A stretch of DNA of 53,965 bases from Oscillospiraceae bacterium Zagget12 (GTDB lineage: Bacteria; Bacillota; Clostridia; UBA1381), in assembly GCA_001941225.1 (NCBI GenBank), contig MSHM01000017.1:1-53965 (forward strand). Reading direction: 5' to 3'. A program made the translations under genes and the position numbers. Below the pieces are notes generated by a model. That model saw nothing but the letters and a program-made list of their open reading frames with translations. It searched no databases and was not told the origin of the DNA. Positions 34,001 to 41,897 of the stretch are shown piece by piece (the stretch's first letter is position 1; every line of letters begins with the position of its first letter).

Positions 34001-35130
34001 CGGACGACCCTAATTCGGATATTATAACAACGCATTTTGATTACCACAAAATTGACCAAAACCTTTTAAAGCTCGATGAACTTGGACACGATGACCCGAC
34101 GGTTATCAGAATGTTGGAGGATATAACGGGAATAAAGGCAAAGGATATTCCGATAGGCGACAGTGAAACTATGAGCCTGTTCACGTCAAATAAGGCGCTT
34201 AATATATTGCCGGGCGAGGATATAGGAACAAATCCGGGAACCTACGGAGTACCGGAATTCGGTACGAAATTTGTTCGGCAGATACTTGAGGATACCAAGC
34301 CAACTACCTTTTCGGAGCTTGTAAGAATTTCCGGACTTTCGCACGGAACGGACGTGTGGCTGGGCAACGCGCAGGAGCTTATCCGCGAGGGCAAGTGTGA
34401 CCTGTCACACTCCATTTGCGCCCGCGATGATATTATGATTTATCTTATTTCCATGGGCGTGGAGGAGGAACACGCTTTCAAGATAATGGAAATGGTGCGA
34501 AAGGGAAAGGGACTTACACCCGAATACGAGCAGGAGATGCGGGATAATAATGTTCCCGATTGGTACATCGACTCCTGTAAAAAGATAAAGTATATGTTCC
34601 CGAAGGCGCACGCCGTCGCGTATGCTATGTCGGCGTTCAGAATAGCGTATTTCAAGGTGCATTATCCGGAGGCGTTTTATATGTCATATTTCTCCGTCAG
34701 AGCGGACGATTTTGACGCGTCTATAATGGCGAGAGGCAAGGAAAGGGTAAAAGAGGAAATACGCTCAATCAATGCAAAGAAAAAGGACGGAACCGTTACG
34801 CCCAAGGAGGAAAATCTCATTCCGATTCTTGAAATCTGCGTTGAAATGTACGCGCGCGGAATAAACTTTGTGCCGGTGGATTTGTATAAATCCCATGCTG
34901 TAAACTTTTTGAAGGTGGACGGCGGAATATTGCCGCCGCTAAGCGCCTTGCCGGGACTTAGTGAAAACGATGCTTTGAGCATTACAAAGGAAAGAGAAAA
35001 CGGCGAATTCCGTAATGTAGAGGATTTAAGACTTCGCACCGGCATAGGCAGAACTCCTCTTAATATCTTCGAGGAAAACGGCTGCTTTGACGATCTGCCC
35101 GAGGCGGATCAGGTATCCTTGTTTGACTAA
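31090..35130 (+). CDS. polC: DNA polymerase III PolC-type alpha subunit
   Basis: PolC is the replicative polymerase of low-GC Bacillota, with built-in 3'-5' proofreading. The 1346-residue protein has an N-terminal region and OB fold, a PHP domain (VELHLHTQMSAMDAVSS, ITDHGVVQ), and a DEDD exonuclease inserted into it (VVFDIETTGLSNKTD near residue 326; VAHNAAFDIGF; HRAVDDAKATADVF). The polymerase core includes VGSRGSVGSSFVAYL, a zinc-binding module (CPNCKNVEF, CPKCGTQY), catalytic PDIDLNFSG near residue 870 and GTIGTVAEKTAFGYVK, with HhH motifs at the end. ATG 31090 follows GGGAAAGGTG; ATG 31066 lies in the purL terminator tail. A complete single-copy gene. Confidence 0.97.
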   Translation: MKPKLGVVFPQITDREISDLEVEKISVSKSRRKVTLFLGSDVSAYLAAKVESKVKSACNLAEVTVKTDAPEKKQDRNVMIYELSPEERRTMQGDNPSQFRGKANVSDMLYGRPIKDNIISIKSINDNSGKVTFSGKVFFVDEREITSKRTGKILHLITMEITDNEDSISAKMFIPKTDDDAPFNKLYGALKKGVKGGGIYVAARGRAQFDEYAGETIVMLNDIAQIEKPPVRKDNAREKRVELHLHTQMSAMDAVSSAQDLINRAIYWEHKAIAITDHGVVQSFPDAMKASDYNKKIKVLYGVEGYLIDDGKKILYGAGEQNIDSPFVVFDIETTGLSNKTDAITEIGAVKVVNGEIVDKWSTFVNPCRPIPENIVNLTGINDKMVKNAPKIEEILGEFFEFCKDCVLVAHNAAFDIGFIKTAAQKSGIDFNFCYLDTLMLARCMYPNLSNFRLDTLTRHLHVILDNHHRAVDDAKATADVFVKMIEGLREQGKTELKKLNTEFDLRAAAKKNKAFHIIILAKNQTGLRNIYEMVSQSHLNYFFRTPRIPRSLLEEKREGLILGSACEAGELFRAVIDGKTDEDLKDIVDFYDYLEIQPIGNNAYMKTDFKHPTVNTDEDLRNLNRRIVALGEKYNKPVCATCDVHFMDMEGADYRKILMHYQGFSDADNQAPLYLRTTEEMLKEFDYLGKEKAYEVVVTNTNKIADMIGDVRPIPEKKCPPVIPGAKEGIVNDSIKRAREIYGDPLPEIVQKRLDKELYSITTYGFAVMYRIAQELVRRSLEDGYLVGSRGSVGSSFVAYLSDITEVNSLQGHYICPNCKNVEFIESEIGLSGCDLPDKVCPKCGTQYIKDGHDIPFETFLGFKGDKEPDIDLNFSGIYQPVIHKYTETFFGEGKVFRAGTIGTVAEKTAFGYVKRYCDEKNIVMRGAEMHRLARGCEGVKRTSGQHPGGIIVVPHENDIHEFCPVQHPADDPNSDIITTHFDYHKIDQNLLKLDELGHDDPTVIRMLEDITGIKAKDIPIGDSETMSLFTSNKALNILPGEDIGTNPGTYGVPEFGTKFVRQILEDTKPTTFSELVRISGLSHGTDVWLGNAQELIREGKCDLSHSICARDDIMIYLISMGVEEEHAFKIMEMVRKGKGLTPEYEQEMRDNNVPDWYIDSCKKIKYMFPKAHAVAYAMSAFRIAYFKVHYPEAFYMSYFSVRADDFDASIMARGKERVKEEIRSINAKKKDGTVTPKEENLIPILEICVEMYARGINFVPVDLYKSHAVNFLKVDGGILPPLSALPGLSENDALSITKERENGEFRNVEDLRLRTGIGRTPLNIFEENGCFDDLPEADQVSLFD

Positions 35131-35154
35131 CGGAAAAGTACGTATCGCGTTTTT

Positions 35155-35186
35155 ATGCGCCGCTCTTGATTGGGCGGCGCATTTTT
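35155..35186 (+). terminator. Terminator of polC
   Basis: ATGCGCCGC (35155-35163) pairs with GCGGCGCAT (35174-35182), followed by TTTT. Confidence 0.87.
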
Positions 35187-35208
35187 AGCGAACAGCAATT
35201 TTTGCACA

Positions 35209-35242
35209 TTAAAAAAGGGGACTGCGTAAAACAGTCCTCTTT
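35209..35242 (-). terminator. Terminator of the pyruvate:ferredoxin oxidoreductase gene
   Basis: An 11-bp stem (35214-35224 with 35232-35242, one G-T pair) is followed on the minus strand by six T. It lies back-to-back with the polC terminator. Confidence 0.85.
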
Positions 35243-35261
35243 AATGCGTTAAAAACAGGTT

Positions 35262-38200
35262 TTATTTAGCCAATTCTACAAGATGCGCATACTTTTCTTC
35301 TGCGTTCTTCTTAGCCTTTGCAAACAATTCCTTAGCTCTTTCAGGATTTGAACGAGCGAGCGAGTTGTAACGAACTTCGCCCATAATGAAGTCCTCATAA
35401 TCCATTGTCGGAGCCTTTGAATCAAGCTGGAACGGATTCTTACCCTCAAGAGCAAGTCTCGGGTCGAATCTGAACAGATGCCAGTAGCCTGCCTGAACAG
35501 CCTTCTTTTCCTCTGTTTGAGCGATGCTCATACCGCCCTTGATACCGTGGTTGATACACGGAGCGTAAGCGATGATAAGCGAAGGACCGTTGTAGCTTTC
35601 AGCCTCAAGCAAAGCCTTAAGCAGCTGATTCTGGTCTGCGCCCTGAGCAACCTGCGCCACGTATACATAACCGTAGCTCATAGCGATTGCGGCAAGATCC
35701 TTTTTCTTAACTTCCTTACCCGCTGCCGCGAACTGAGCGATAGCGCCTGTCGGTGTAGCCTTAGATGACTGACCGCCTGTATTTGAGTAAACCTCTGTAT
35801 CGAATACAAGAACATTTACATCTTCGCCCGATGCAAGAGCGTGGTCAACGCCGCCGAAACCGATGTCGTATGCCCAACCGTCACCGCCGAATATCCAGCA
35901 TGATTTCTTTGAAAGGTATTCCTTGTCGGCAAGAACGTCCTTAGCCTCCTGAGAGTTGATATTAGCGATTGCCTTAAGCAATTCGTCTGTAGCAACCTTG
36001 TTTGCCGCCGCATCGTCCTTTGTTTCGATGAACTTGTCGATAGCCGGCTTAGCGTCCGCATTTTCCTCGGCAATCTTTTCAAGCTTAGTGATGTTTGATT
36101 TTCTCAATGTATCCTGAGCGATGAACATACCAAGACCGAATTCCGCGTTGTCCTCGAACAGGGAGTTAGCCCAAGCGGGACCGCGTCCCTCAGAGTTTAC
36201 CGTGTACGGAGTTGACGGCGCAGAACCGCCCCAAATCGATGAGCAGCCTGTAGCGTTCGCAATGTACATTCTGTCGCCGAACAGCTGTGTAACAAACTTA
36301 GCGTAAGGTGTTTCGCCGCAGCCCGCGCAAGCGCCGGAGAATTCAAGATAAGGCATTCTGAACTGACTTCCCTTAACTGTCGAAACCTTGAACTTATCAA
36401 GAACCTCTTGCTTTTCGGCAAGCTTTACAAGATAATCGTAATTCTTCTGTTCCTCTGTATTTTCGTCAAATGACTTCATAACAAGAGCCGGATCCTTCTT
36501 GCCCGCGTTGTTTACAGGGCAAACATTAGCGCAGCTGCCGCAGCCTGTACAGTCATAAACCGATATAGCCATTGCGTAATACATACCGTTAAGCTGCATA
36601 GCGTTTTGATACTTGATGCCCTCAGGAGCGTTGTCAAGCTCTTCCTTTGTAAGAACAACAGGACGGATACAAGCGTGCGGACATACATATGAACAGTTGC
36701 CGCACTGGATACAAGTTTCGTTGTTCCAAACGGGAACGTCTATAGCAATGCCTCTCTTTTCAAATGCCGCAGAACCGAGAGGAACCTCACCTGTCTGATA
36801 CGGCTCGAAAGCGGAAACAGGCAGCTGTGAGCCGCGGAACTGGTTGATGGGAACAAGTATGTTGTTTACGTAATCAACAAGCTTGCTGTCGCCCTCGTGC
36901 TTAACCGAAAGATCCTCTGCCTCGGCATTCTTCCAGCTTTCGGGAACCTCTACCTTAACAACCTGCTGAGCGCCCGCGTCGATAGCGTCGTGGTTCATCT
37001 TAACTATAGCGTCACCCTTCTTTGAGTATGATGCCGTAGCAGCGTCCTTCATATACTTGATTGCGTCCTCCTCGGGAAGAATACCCGACAGCTTAAAGAA
37101 CGCGGATTGAAGAACCGTGTTTATTCTGTTGCCAAGACCGATTTCCTTACCAATCTTAACACCGTCGATTGTATAGAACTGAATATTGTTGTCTGCGATA
37201 TACTTCTTAACCTGACCCGGAAGATGCTCTTCAAGCTCCGCAGCGTCCCAAGAACAATTCAAAAGGAATACGCCGCCCGGCTTAATGTCGGAAACCATAT
37301 CATACTGTCTGATATATGACGCTTTGTGACAAGCGACAAAGTCAGCCTTGTTGATAAGGTATGTAGAAGTAATTGTCGGGTGACCGAAACGAAGATGTGA
37401 GCAGGTAAGACCGCCGGACTTCTTTGAGTCATAGTCGAAATAAGCCTGTACGTTCATATCTGTGTGGTCGCCTATAATCTTAACGGAGTTCTTGTTAGCG
37501 CCAACCGTACCGTCCGCACCAAGACCCCAGAATTTACAGCTTGTGATACCCTCGGGAGTTGTATCCGGATTTTCGTCGATAGCAAGAGAAAGATTGGTAA
37601 CATCGTCGTTAATGCCGATAGTAAATCTCTTCTTTTCTGTGTTCTTGTATACGGCGATAATCTGAGCCGGAGTTGTATCCTTTGAACCAAGACCGTAACG
37701 GCCGGAGTATACGGGAACATTCTCAAACTGAGAATCACGAAGAGCCGCAACAACGTCAAGATAAAGAGGCTCGCCGATTGAACCGGGTTCCTTTGTTCTG
37801 TCAAGAACAGAAATCTTCTTAACCGTTGAAGGAATAGCCTCAACAAAATTCTTTATTGAGAACGGTCTGTACAATCTTACCTTTACAAGACCTACCTTCT
37901 TGCCGTTTGCGTTAAGGTAATCAACTGTTTCTGCGATTGTGTCGCATACGCTGCCCATTGCAACGATGATCTCCTCAGCGTCAGCCGCGCCGTAATAGTT
38001 AAACAGCTTGTAGTCGCTGCCGATTTTAGCGTTTACCTTATCCATATATTCCTGAACAACAGCCGGAATAGCGTCATAAGCCTTGTTTGACGCCTCTTTA
38101 GCCTGGAAGAATACGTCGCCGTTCTGAGCCGTACCTCTCTGAGCAGGGTGCTCCGGATTGAGCGACTTGCGTCTGAAGTCGTTCAAAGCGTCCCAGTCAA

Positions 38201-38783
38201 GCATTTCGGCAAGGTCAGCGTAATCCCAGCAAGCAACCTTCTGATACTCGTGTGATGTTCTGAAACCGTCGAAGAAGTGCAGGAACGGAATCTTGCCCTT
38301 TATGGTTGAAAGGTGAGCAACCGCGCCCAAGTCCATTGCCTCCTGCGGATTTGTTGACGCAAGCATAGCGAAACCTGTCTGACGGCATGCCATAACGTCC
38401 TGATGATCGCCGAAAATTGAAAGCGCGTGTGATGCCAAAGCTCTTGCGGATACGTTGAATACGCAAGGCAACTGCTCACCGGCAATCTTATACATATTCG
38501 GGATCATAAGCAAAAGACCCTGAGATGCGGTGTAAGTTGTTGTAAGCGCGCCCGCCGTAAGAGAACCGTGAACCGCGCCGGCAGCACCCGCCTCAGACTG
38601 CATTTCTACAACCTTAACGGTGCGTCCGAAAATGTTTTTTTGTCCGGCAGCCGACCATTTATCGGTAACTTCTGCCATTGTGGATGATGGTGTGATAGGA
38701 TAGATAGCAGCGACGTCCGTAAACGCGTATGATGCGAACGCGGCGGCGTTGTTACCATCCATGGTTTTCATTTTTCTTGCCAT
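35262..38783 (-). CDS. nifJ: Pyruvate:ferredoxin (flavodoxin) oxidoreductase, single-chain
   Basis: PFOR splits pyruvate to acetyl-CoA and CO2 and reduces ferredoxin; it is central to anaerobic energy metabolism. The 1173-residue protein contains all domains of the homodimeric type: N-terminal YPITPSSTMAEVTDKW (domain I), the gamma region, two ferredoxin clusters (CIQCGNCSYVCPHACIRP and CTGCGSCANVCPVN), the proximal-cluster cysteines around GACAGCGETPYAKF, and the TPP motif GDGWAYDIGFGGVDHALASG with VYSNTGGQSSK. GAGGAGG precedes the ATG on the minus strand. Codon use is strongly biased, as expected for a highly expressed gene. It is monocistronic. Confidence 0.97.
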   Translation of the reverse strand: MARKMKTMDGNNAAAFASYAFTDVAAIYPITPSSTMAEVTDKWSAAGQKNIFGRTVKVVEMQSEAGAAGAVHGSLTAGALTTTYTASQGLLLMIPNMYKIAGEQLPCVFNVSARALASHALSIFGDHQDVMACRQTGFAMLASTNPQEAMDLGAVAHLSTIKGKIPFLHFFDGFRTSHEYQKVACWDYADLAEMLDWDALNDFRRKSLNPEHPAQRGTAQNGDVFFQAKEASNKAYDAIPAVVQEYMDKVNAKIGSDYKLFNYYGAADAEEIIVAMGSVCDTIAETVDYLNANGKKVGLVKVRLYRPFSIKNFVEAIPSTVKKISVLDRTKEPGSIGEPLYLDVVAALRDSQFENVPVYSGRYGLGSKDTTPAQIIAVYKNTEKKRFTIGINDDVTNLSLAIDENPDTTPEGITSCKFWGLGADGTVGANKNSVKIIGDHTDMNVQAYFDYDSKKSGGLTCSHLRFGHPTITSTYLINKADFVACHKASYIRQYDMVSDIKPGGVFLLNCSWDAAELEEHLPGQVKKYIADNNIQFYTIDGVKIGKEIGLGNRINTVLQSAFFKLSGILPEEDAIKYMKDAATASYSKKGDAIVKMNHDAIDAGAQQVVKVEVPESWKNAEAEDLSVKHEGDSKLVDYVNNILVPINQFRGSQLPVSAFEPYQTGEVPLGSAAFEKRGIAIDVPVWNNETCIQCGNCSYVCPHACIRPVVLTKEELDNAPEGIKYQNAMQLNGMYYAMAISVYDCTGCGSCANVCPVNNAGKKDPALVMKSFDENTEEQKNYDYLVKLAEKQEVLDKFKVSTVKGSQFRMPYLEFSGACAGCGETPYAKFVTQLFGDRMYIANATGCSSIWGGSAPSTPYTVNSEGRGPAWANSLFEDNAEFGLGMFIAQDTLRKSNITKLEKIAEENADAKPAIDKFIETKDDAAANKVATDELLKAIANINSQEAKDVLADKEYLSKKSCWIFGGDGWAYDIGFGGVDHALASGEDVNVLVFDTEVYSNTGGQSSKATPTGAIAQFAAAGKEVKKKDLAAIAMSYGYVYVAQVAQGADQNQLLKALLEAESYNGPSLIIAYAPCINHGIKGGMSIAQTEEKKAVQAGYWHLFRFDPRLALEGKNPFQLDSKAPTMDYEDFIMGEVRYNSLARSNPERAKELFAKAKKNAEEKYAHLVELAK

Positions 38784-38875
38784 CGGAAAAATTTCCTCCT
38801 CTTATTATTTGTCTTTAAGAAGGGTTTAAAACTTGTTTAAGCTCTCCTTTGTGTATTTGTTACATACATAACTAT

Positions 38876-38904
38876 ATAATATCACTTTTATCCGATAAAA
38901 TCAA
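38876..38904 (-). promoter_or_regulatory. Promoter of the PFOR gene
   Basis: TTGATT (38899-38904) and TATTAT (38876-38881) lie 17 bases apart on the minus strand, leaving a leader of about 85 bases. Confidence 0.65.
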
Positions 38905-38911
38905 GGCATAG

Positions 38912-38927
38912 ACACAATATTTTGTGT
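38912..38927. promoter_or_regulatory. Palindrome upstream of the PFOR promoter
   Basis: ACACAA-TATT-TTGTGT is a perfect 6-4-6 dyad that ends 7 bases upstream of the -35. It could bind a regulator such as a Rex- or Crp/Fnr-type protein; its match to a specific consensus is weak. Confidence 0.4.
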
Positions 38928-39009
38928 GTTTTGTGCATATTTTTTTAGATTGGCACTTACGTATGGTTTTTGGGACGGCATTTTTCGGGTCTGTTTAATA
39001 AAAATGCAC

Positions 39010-39045
39010 AAAAGAAAAGCCAAAACACCGTAAAAATGTTTTGGC
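39010..39045 (-). terminator. Terminator of the 78-residue unknown gene
   Basis: GCCAAAACA (39019-39027) pairs with TGTTTTGGC (39037-39045); the minus-strand tail is TTTTCTTTT. It begins 8 bases after the stop codon of the small gene, supporting that gene as transcribed. Confidence 0.8.
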
Positions 39046-39053
39046 AGGCTAAT

Positions 39054-39290
39054 TTATGCGGAGCCTTTTGTGAGCTTTTTCAGGAATATTTCTTCTTTCA
39101 AATCCTTTTCGTATTCCCGAAATTTTATATAAAGATTATAGCTCCTGTTGGATTTTCTTGTAAGCGGCACCGCGGAAATATCGCCGCCTTTTTTGATACA
39201 TTCGTCCATAGCGATGTCGAATCCCTTTTTATAATATTCCGCCCAAACCCCAATAAGAAAAAGCCGTATTGATTTCATAAGTATTTTCAT
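39054..39290 (-). CDS. Unknown 78-residue basic protein
   Basis: I do not recognise this gene. It encodes a Lys/Arg-rich 78-residue protein (MKILMKSIRLFLIGVW..., ending IFLKKLTKGSA) with a slightly hydrophobic N-terminus too short and interrupted to be a clear membrane segment, and no Cys pairs beyond one Cys. Support for expression is a strong GGGAGG ribosome site 6 bases before the ATG and an intrinsic terminator 8 bases after the stop. An overlapping plus-strand frame (38970-39272) has neither. Upstream on its own strand lies a 213-base array of hairpins (39327-39539), which would be its leader if transcription starts beyond it. Function unknown. Confidence 0.6.
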   Translation of the reverse strand: MKILMKSIRLFLIGVWAEYYKKGFDIAMDECIKKGGDISAVPLTRKSNRSYNLYIKFREYEKDLKEEIFLKKLTKGSA

Positions 39291-39326
39291 AATCCGCCTC
39301 CCGAAATTTATTGTAATGTTACTGCG

Positions 39327-39539
39327 GACAAAACCGTATAGGTTTTGTCTACCTCGTTCTTGGGTGCTCGAGGTGCCAACCTCGAATGAAAATCATTTTT
39401 GACGACAGGTGCGTCAAAAATGGCATAAAACCTAAAGTTTCGACGCAGGAGGAACTTTTGGTTTTTTCTTTAAAATAGTTGAAAAAAGCGTTTTGCAAAA
39501 ACGCTTTTTTCGCTGTCTACAGGTATACCTGTAGACAGC
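39327..39539. repeat. Array of six palindromic hairpins
   Basis: Six adjacent inverted repeats were found. They are 39327-39349 (GACAAAACC arms, 9 bp), 39368-39385 (TCGAGGT arms, 7 bp), 39394-39422 (CATTTTTGACG arms, 11 bp), 39427-39465 (12 of 13 pairs), 39482-39510 (13 bp, GCA loop) and 39512-39539 (a perfect 28-base palindrome, GCTGTCTACAGGTA arm). No reading frame with a ribosome site occurs in it. The remainder of the 39291-39779 gap holds the nrdD promoter and leader. It may be a repeat element, a structured RNA, or the leader of the small minus-strand gene. Confidence 0.8.
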
Positions 39540-39632
39540 CTGACACGATATTAGTATCTTCAAAAAGACTTTTATTAGCCATGTAATATTTGTTTTTCGG
39601 AACAAAATTTGCCGCGGCTATGCGGAAAAGAC

Positions 39633-39647
39633 ACAATGTAACATTGT
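39633..39647. promoter_or_regulatory. Palindrome upstream of the nrdD promoter
   Basis: ACAATGT-A-ACATTGT is a perfect 7-1-7 dyad about 28 bases upstream of the -35. With the similar CACAATAT-containing dyad downstream of the promoter, it could be one of a pair of NrdR-like sites; the consensus match is partial. Confidence 0.4.
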
Positions 39648-39674
39648 TGTAAAGAATAGATAATACGTCTGTAA

Positions 39675-39703
39675 TTGTAAAAATAGATATTGGGTGCTAT
39701 AAT
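39675..39703 (+). promoter_or_regulatory. Promoter of nrdDG-dut
   Basis: TTGTAA (39675-39680) and TATAAT (39698-39703) are separated by 17 bases, giving a leader of about 70 bases that starts just before a symmetric hairpin. Confidence 0.75.
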
Positions 39704-39712
39704 GGGAAACGG

Positions 39713-39746
39713 TCAGCATAACCACAATATGTTGTGGTCGCGCTGA
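39713..39746 (+). promoter_or_regulatory. Symmetric hairpin / dyad in the nrdD leader
   Basis: TCAGC (39713-39717) pairs with GCTGA (39742-39746), and ACCACAA (39721-39727) with TTGTGGT (39732-39738), separated by a symmetric 3x3 internal loop, with a TATG top loop. As DNA, the core resembles an NrdR box (CACAATAT); as RNA, it is a stable leader hairpin. It starts about 3 bases after the predicted transcription start. Confidence 0.6.
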
Positions 39747-39779
39747 GAGGGGGAAATATTAACGAGAGGTACAAAGAAT

Positions 39780-41897
39780 ATGAAAGTAGTAAAAAAAGAT
39801 AACACAAAGGAGCCTTTTAACGTACAAAAAGTGGTTGTGGCGGTAAACAAATCCGCATTCCGAGCGCTTGTAAAGTTTACGGACGAAGAGATTGATTTCA
39901 TATGTAAATTTGTGGAGGCGCAGGCGCGTAAAATGGGCAAGGAGGAAATACAGATTTCCGAGATGCACAATATAGTCGAGGGCGCTCTTGAAAGGGTAAA
40001 TCCCAAGGTGGCAAAAAGCTATCGGGATTACAGAAACTATAAGCAGGACTTTGTGCAGATGCTTGACGAGGTATATAAAAAGAGTCAGTCCATTATGTAC
40101 ATCGGCGATAAGGAAAATTCAAACACGGACAGCGCTCTTGTTTCAACCAAGAGAAGTCTTATATTCAATCAGCTCAATAAGGAGCTGTATAAGAAGTTTT
40201 TCCTTACAACCGAGGAATTGCAGGCGTGCCGCGACGGCTATATTTACATACACGATATGTCCGCAAGACGCGACACAATGAATTGCTGTCTTTTTGACGT
40301 TGAGAATGTTCTGCGCGGCGGCTTTGAAATGGGCAATTTGTGGTATAACGAGCCAAAGACGCTTGACGTCGCGTTTGACGTTATAGGAGATATAGTTTTA
40401 TCTGCGGCGAGTCAGCAGTACGGCGGATTTACGGTTCCGTCGGCTGACCTTATTCTTGAGCCTTACGCGGAAAAATCATACGCGAAATACATAGAAAAAT
40501 ATACAAAGCTCGGTCTTGACAGGGGAAAGGCTGAGGAGGTTACCATGGCTGATATTCAGCGTGACTTCGAGCAGGGATTCCAGGGCTGGGAATATAAGTT
40601 TAACTCGGTTTCCTCAAGCAGGGGCGACTATCCGTTCATAACCGTCACAATAGGCACCGGCACCGGCAGATTTGCCAAGATGGCGTCTGTAACGATGCTG
40701 AATGTCAGAAAGAACGGTCAGGGTAAAAAGGGACATAAAAAGCCGGTGCTTTTCCCGAAAATTGTGTTCCTGTATGATGAAAACCTGCACGGAGAGGGCA
40801 AGGAGCTTGAGGAGGTTTTTGAGGCGGGTATAGACTGCTCGTCAAAGACGATGTATCCGGATTGGCTCAGCCTTACGGGCGAGGGTTACATATCCTCGAT
40901 GTATAAGAAATACGGAAAAATTATATCGCCGATGGGCTGTAGGGCATTTTTGTCGCCGTGGTACGAAAAAGGCGGTATGAATCCCGCGGACGACAGCGAC
41001 ACGCCTATATTTGTCGGCAGGTTTAACATAGGAGCGGTATCGCTGCATCTTCCGATGATACTCGCAAAGGCTCAGCAGGAGAATAAGCCGTTCTTTGACG
41101 TGCTTGACTATTATTTAAATCTTATAAGGCAGCTCCATATACGCACATACGATTACCTGGGAGAAATGCGCGCGTCAACAAATCCTCTCGCGTACTGCGA
41201 GGGCGGCTTTTACGGCGGACATCTCGGAATACATGATAAAATCAAGCCTCTTTTAAAGAGCGCCACGGCGTCGTTCGGCATAACCGCGCTTAACGAGCTG
41301 CAGCAGCTTTACAATAAGCGTTCACTTGCAGAGGACGGAGAATTTGCAATAAAAACCCTTGAGCATATAAACGAAAAGGTAAATCAATTCAAGGAAGAGG
41401 ACGGAAATCTGTACGCGATTTACGGCACTCCGGCGGAGTCCTTGTGCGGCTTGCAGGTGGAGCAGTTCAGAAAGAAGTACGGCGTGATAGAAAACGTATC
41501 CGACAGGGAATATGTATCGAACAGCTTTCATTGTCACGTAACGGAGGATATAACTCCGATTCAAAAGCAGGACCTTGAAAACCGTTTTTGGGAGCTTTCA
41601 AACGGCGGAAAGATACAGTACGTAAAATATCCGATAAGCTATAACAGAGAGGCGATAAAAACTCTTGTAAGGCGCGCTATGGATATGGGCTTTTACGAGG
41701 GAGTGAACCTGTCGCTTGCATACTGCGACGACTGCGGACACGAGGAGCTTGAAATGGACGTATGCCCGAAATGCGGCAGCAGAAATCTTACAAAGATAGA
41801 AAGAATGAACGGATATTTGTCATATTCGCGTGTAAAGGGCGACACAAGACTGAACAGCGCCAAAATGGCTGAAATTGCGGAAAGGAAAAGTATGTAA
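39780..41897 (+). CDS. nrdD: Anaerobic (class III) ribonucleoside-triphosphate reductase
   Basis: NrdD makes dNTPs from NTPs under anaerobic conditions using a glycyl radical. The 705-residue protein has an N-terminal ATP-cone allosteric domain (residues 1 to about 90, VVKKDNTKEPFNVQKVVVAV) and the ten-stranded barrel. The C-terminal zinc site is made by CDDCGHEE and CPKCGSRN. The glycyl radical region follows at RMNGYLSYSR (Gly about residue 678). GAGAGG precedes ATG 39780. The stop and the nrdG start overlap by one base, so reductase and activase are coupled. No class I or II reductase is in the window. Confidence 0.96.
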   Translation: MKVVKKDNTKEPFNVQKVVVAVNKSAFRALVKFTDEEIDFICKFVEAQARKMGKEEIQISEMHNIVEGALERVNPKVAKSYRDYRNYKQDFVQMLDEVYKKSQSIMYIGDKENSNTDSALVSTKRSLIFNQLNKELYKKFFLTTEELQACRDGYIYIHDMSARRDTMNCCLFDVENVLRGGFEMGNLWYNEPKTLDVAFDVIGDIVLSAASQQYGGFTVPSADLILEPYAEKSYAKYIEKYTKLGLDRGKAEEVTMADIQRDFEQGFQGWEYKFNSVSSSRGDYPFITVTIGTGTGRFAKMASVTMLNVRKNGQGKKGHKKPVLFPKIVFLYDENLHGEGKELEEVFEAGIDCSSKTMYPDWLSLTGEGYISSMYKKYGKIISPMGCRAFLSPWYEKGGMNPADDSDTPIFVGRFNIGAVSLHLPMILAKAQQENKPFFDVLDYYLNLIRQLHIRTYDYLGEMRASTNPLAYCEGGFYGGHLGIHDKIKPLLKSATASFGITALNELQQLYNKRSLAEDGEFAIKTLEHINEKVNQFKEEDGNLYAIYGTPAESLCGLQVEQFRKKYGVIENVSDREYVSNSFHCHVTEDITPIQKQDLENRFWELSNGGKIQYVKYPISYNREAIKTLVRRAMDMGFYEGVNLSLAYCDDCGHEELEMDVCPKCGSRNLTKIERMNGYLSYSRVKGDTRLNSAKMAEIAERKSM

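Noticed and set aside
38970-39272. 100-residue plus-strand frame opposite the small unknown gene
   Set aside because: It has no ribosome site; the minus-strand frame has a ribosome site and terminator.
39686-39779. TPP riboswitch (GGGTGC and GCTGAGAG resemble a THI box)
   Set aside because: The second conserved part (ACCC...GAACCTGATCTGG) is missing and the gene is nrdD; the match is coincidental.
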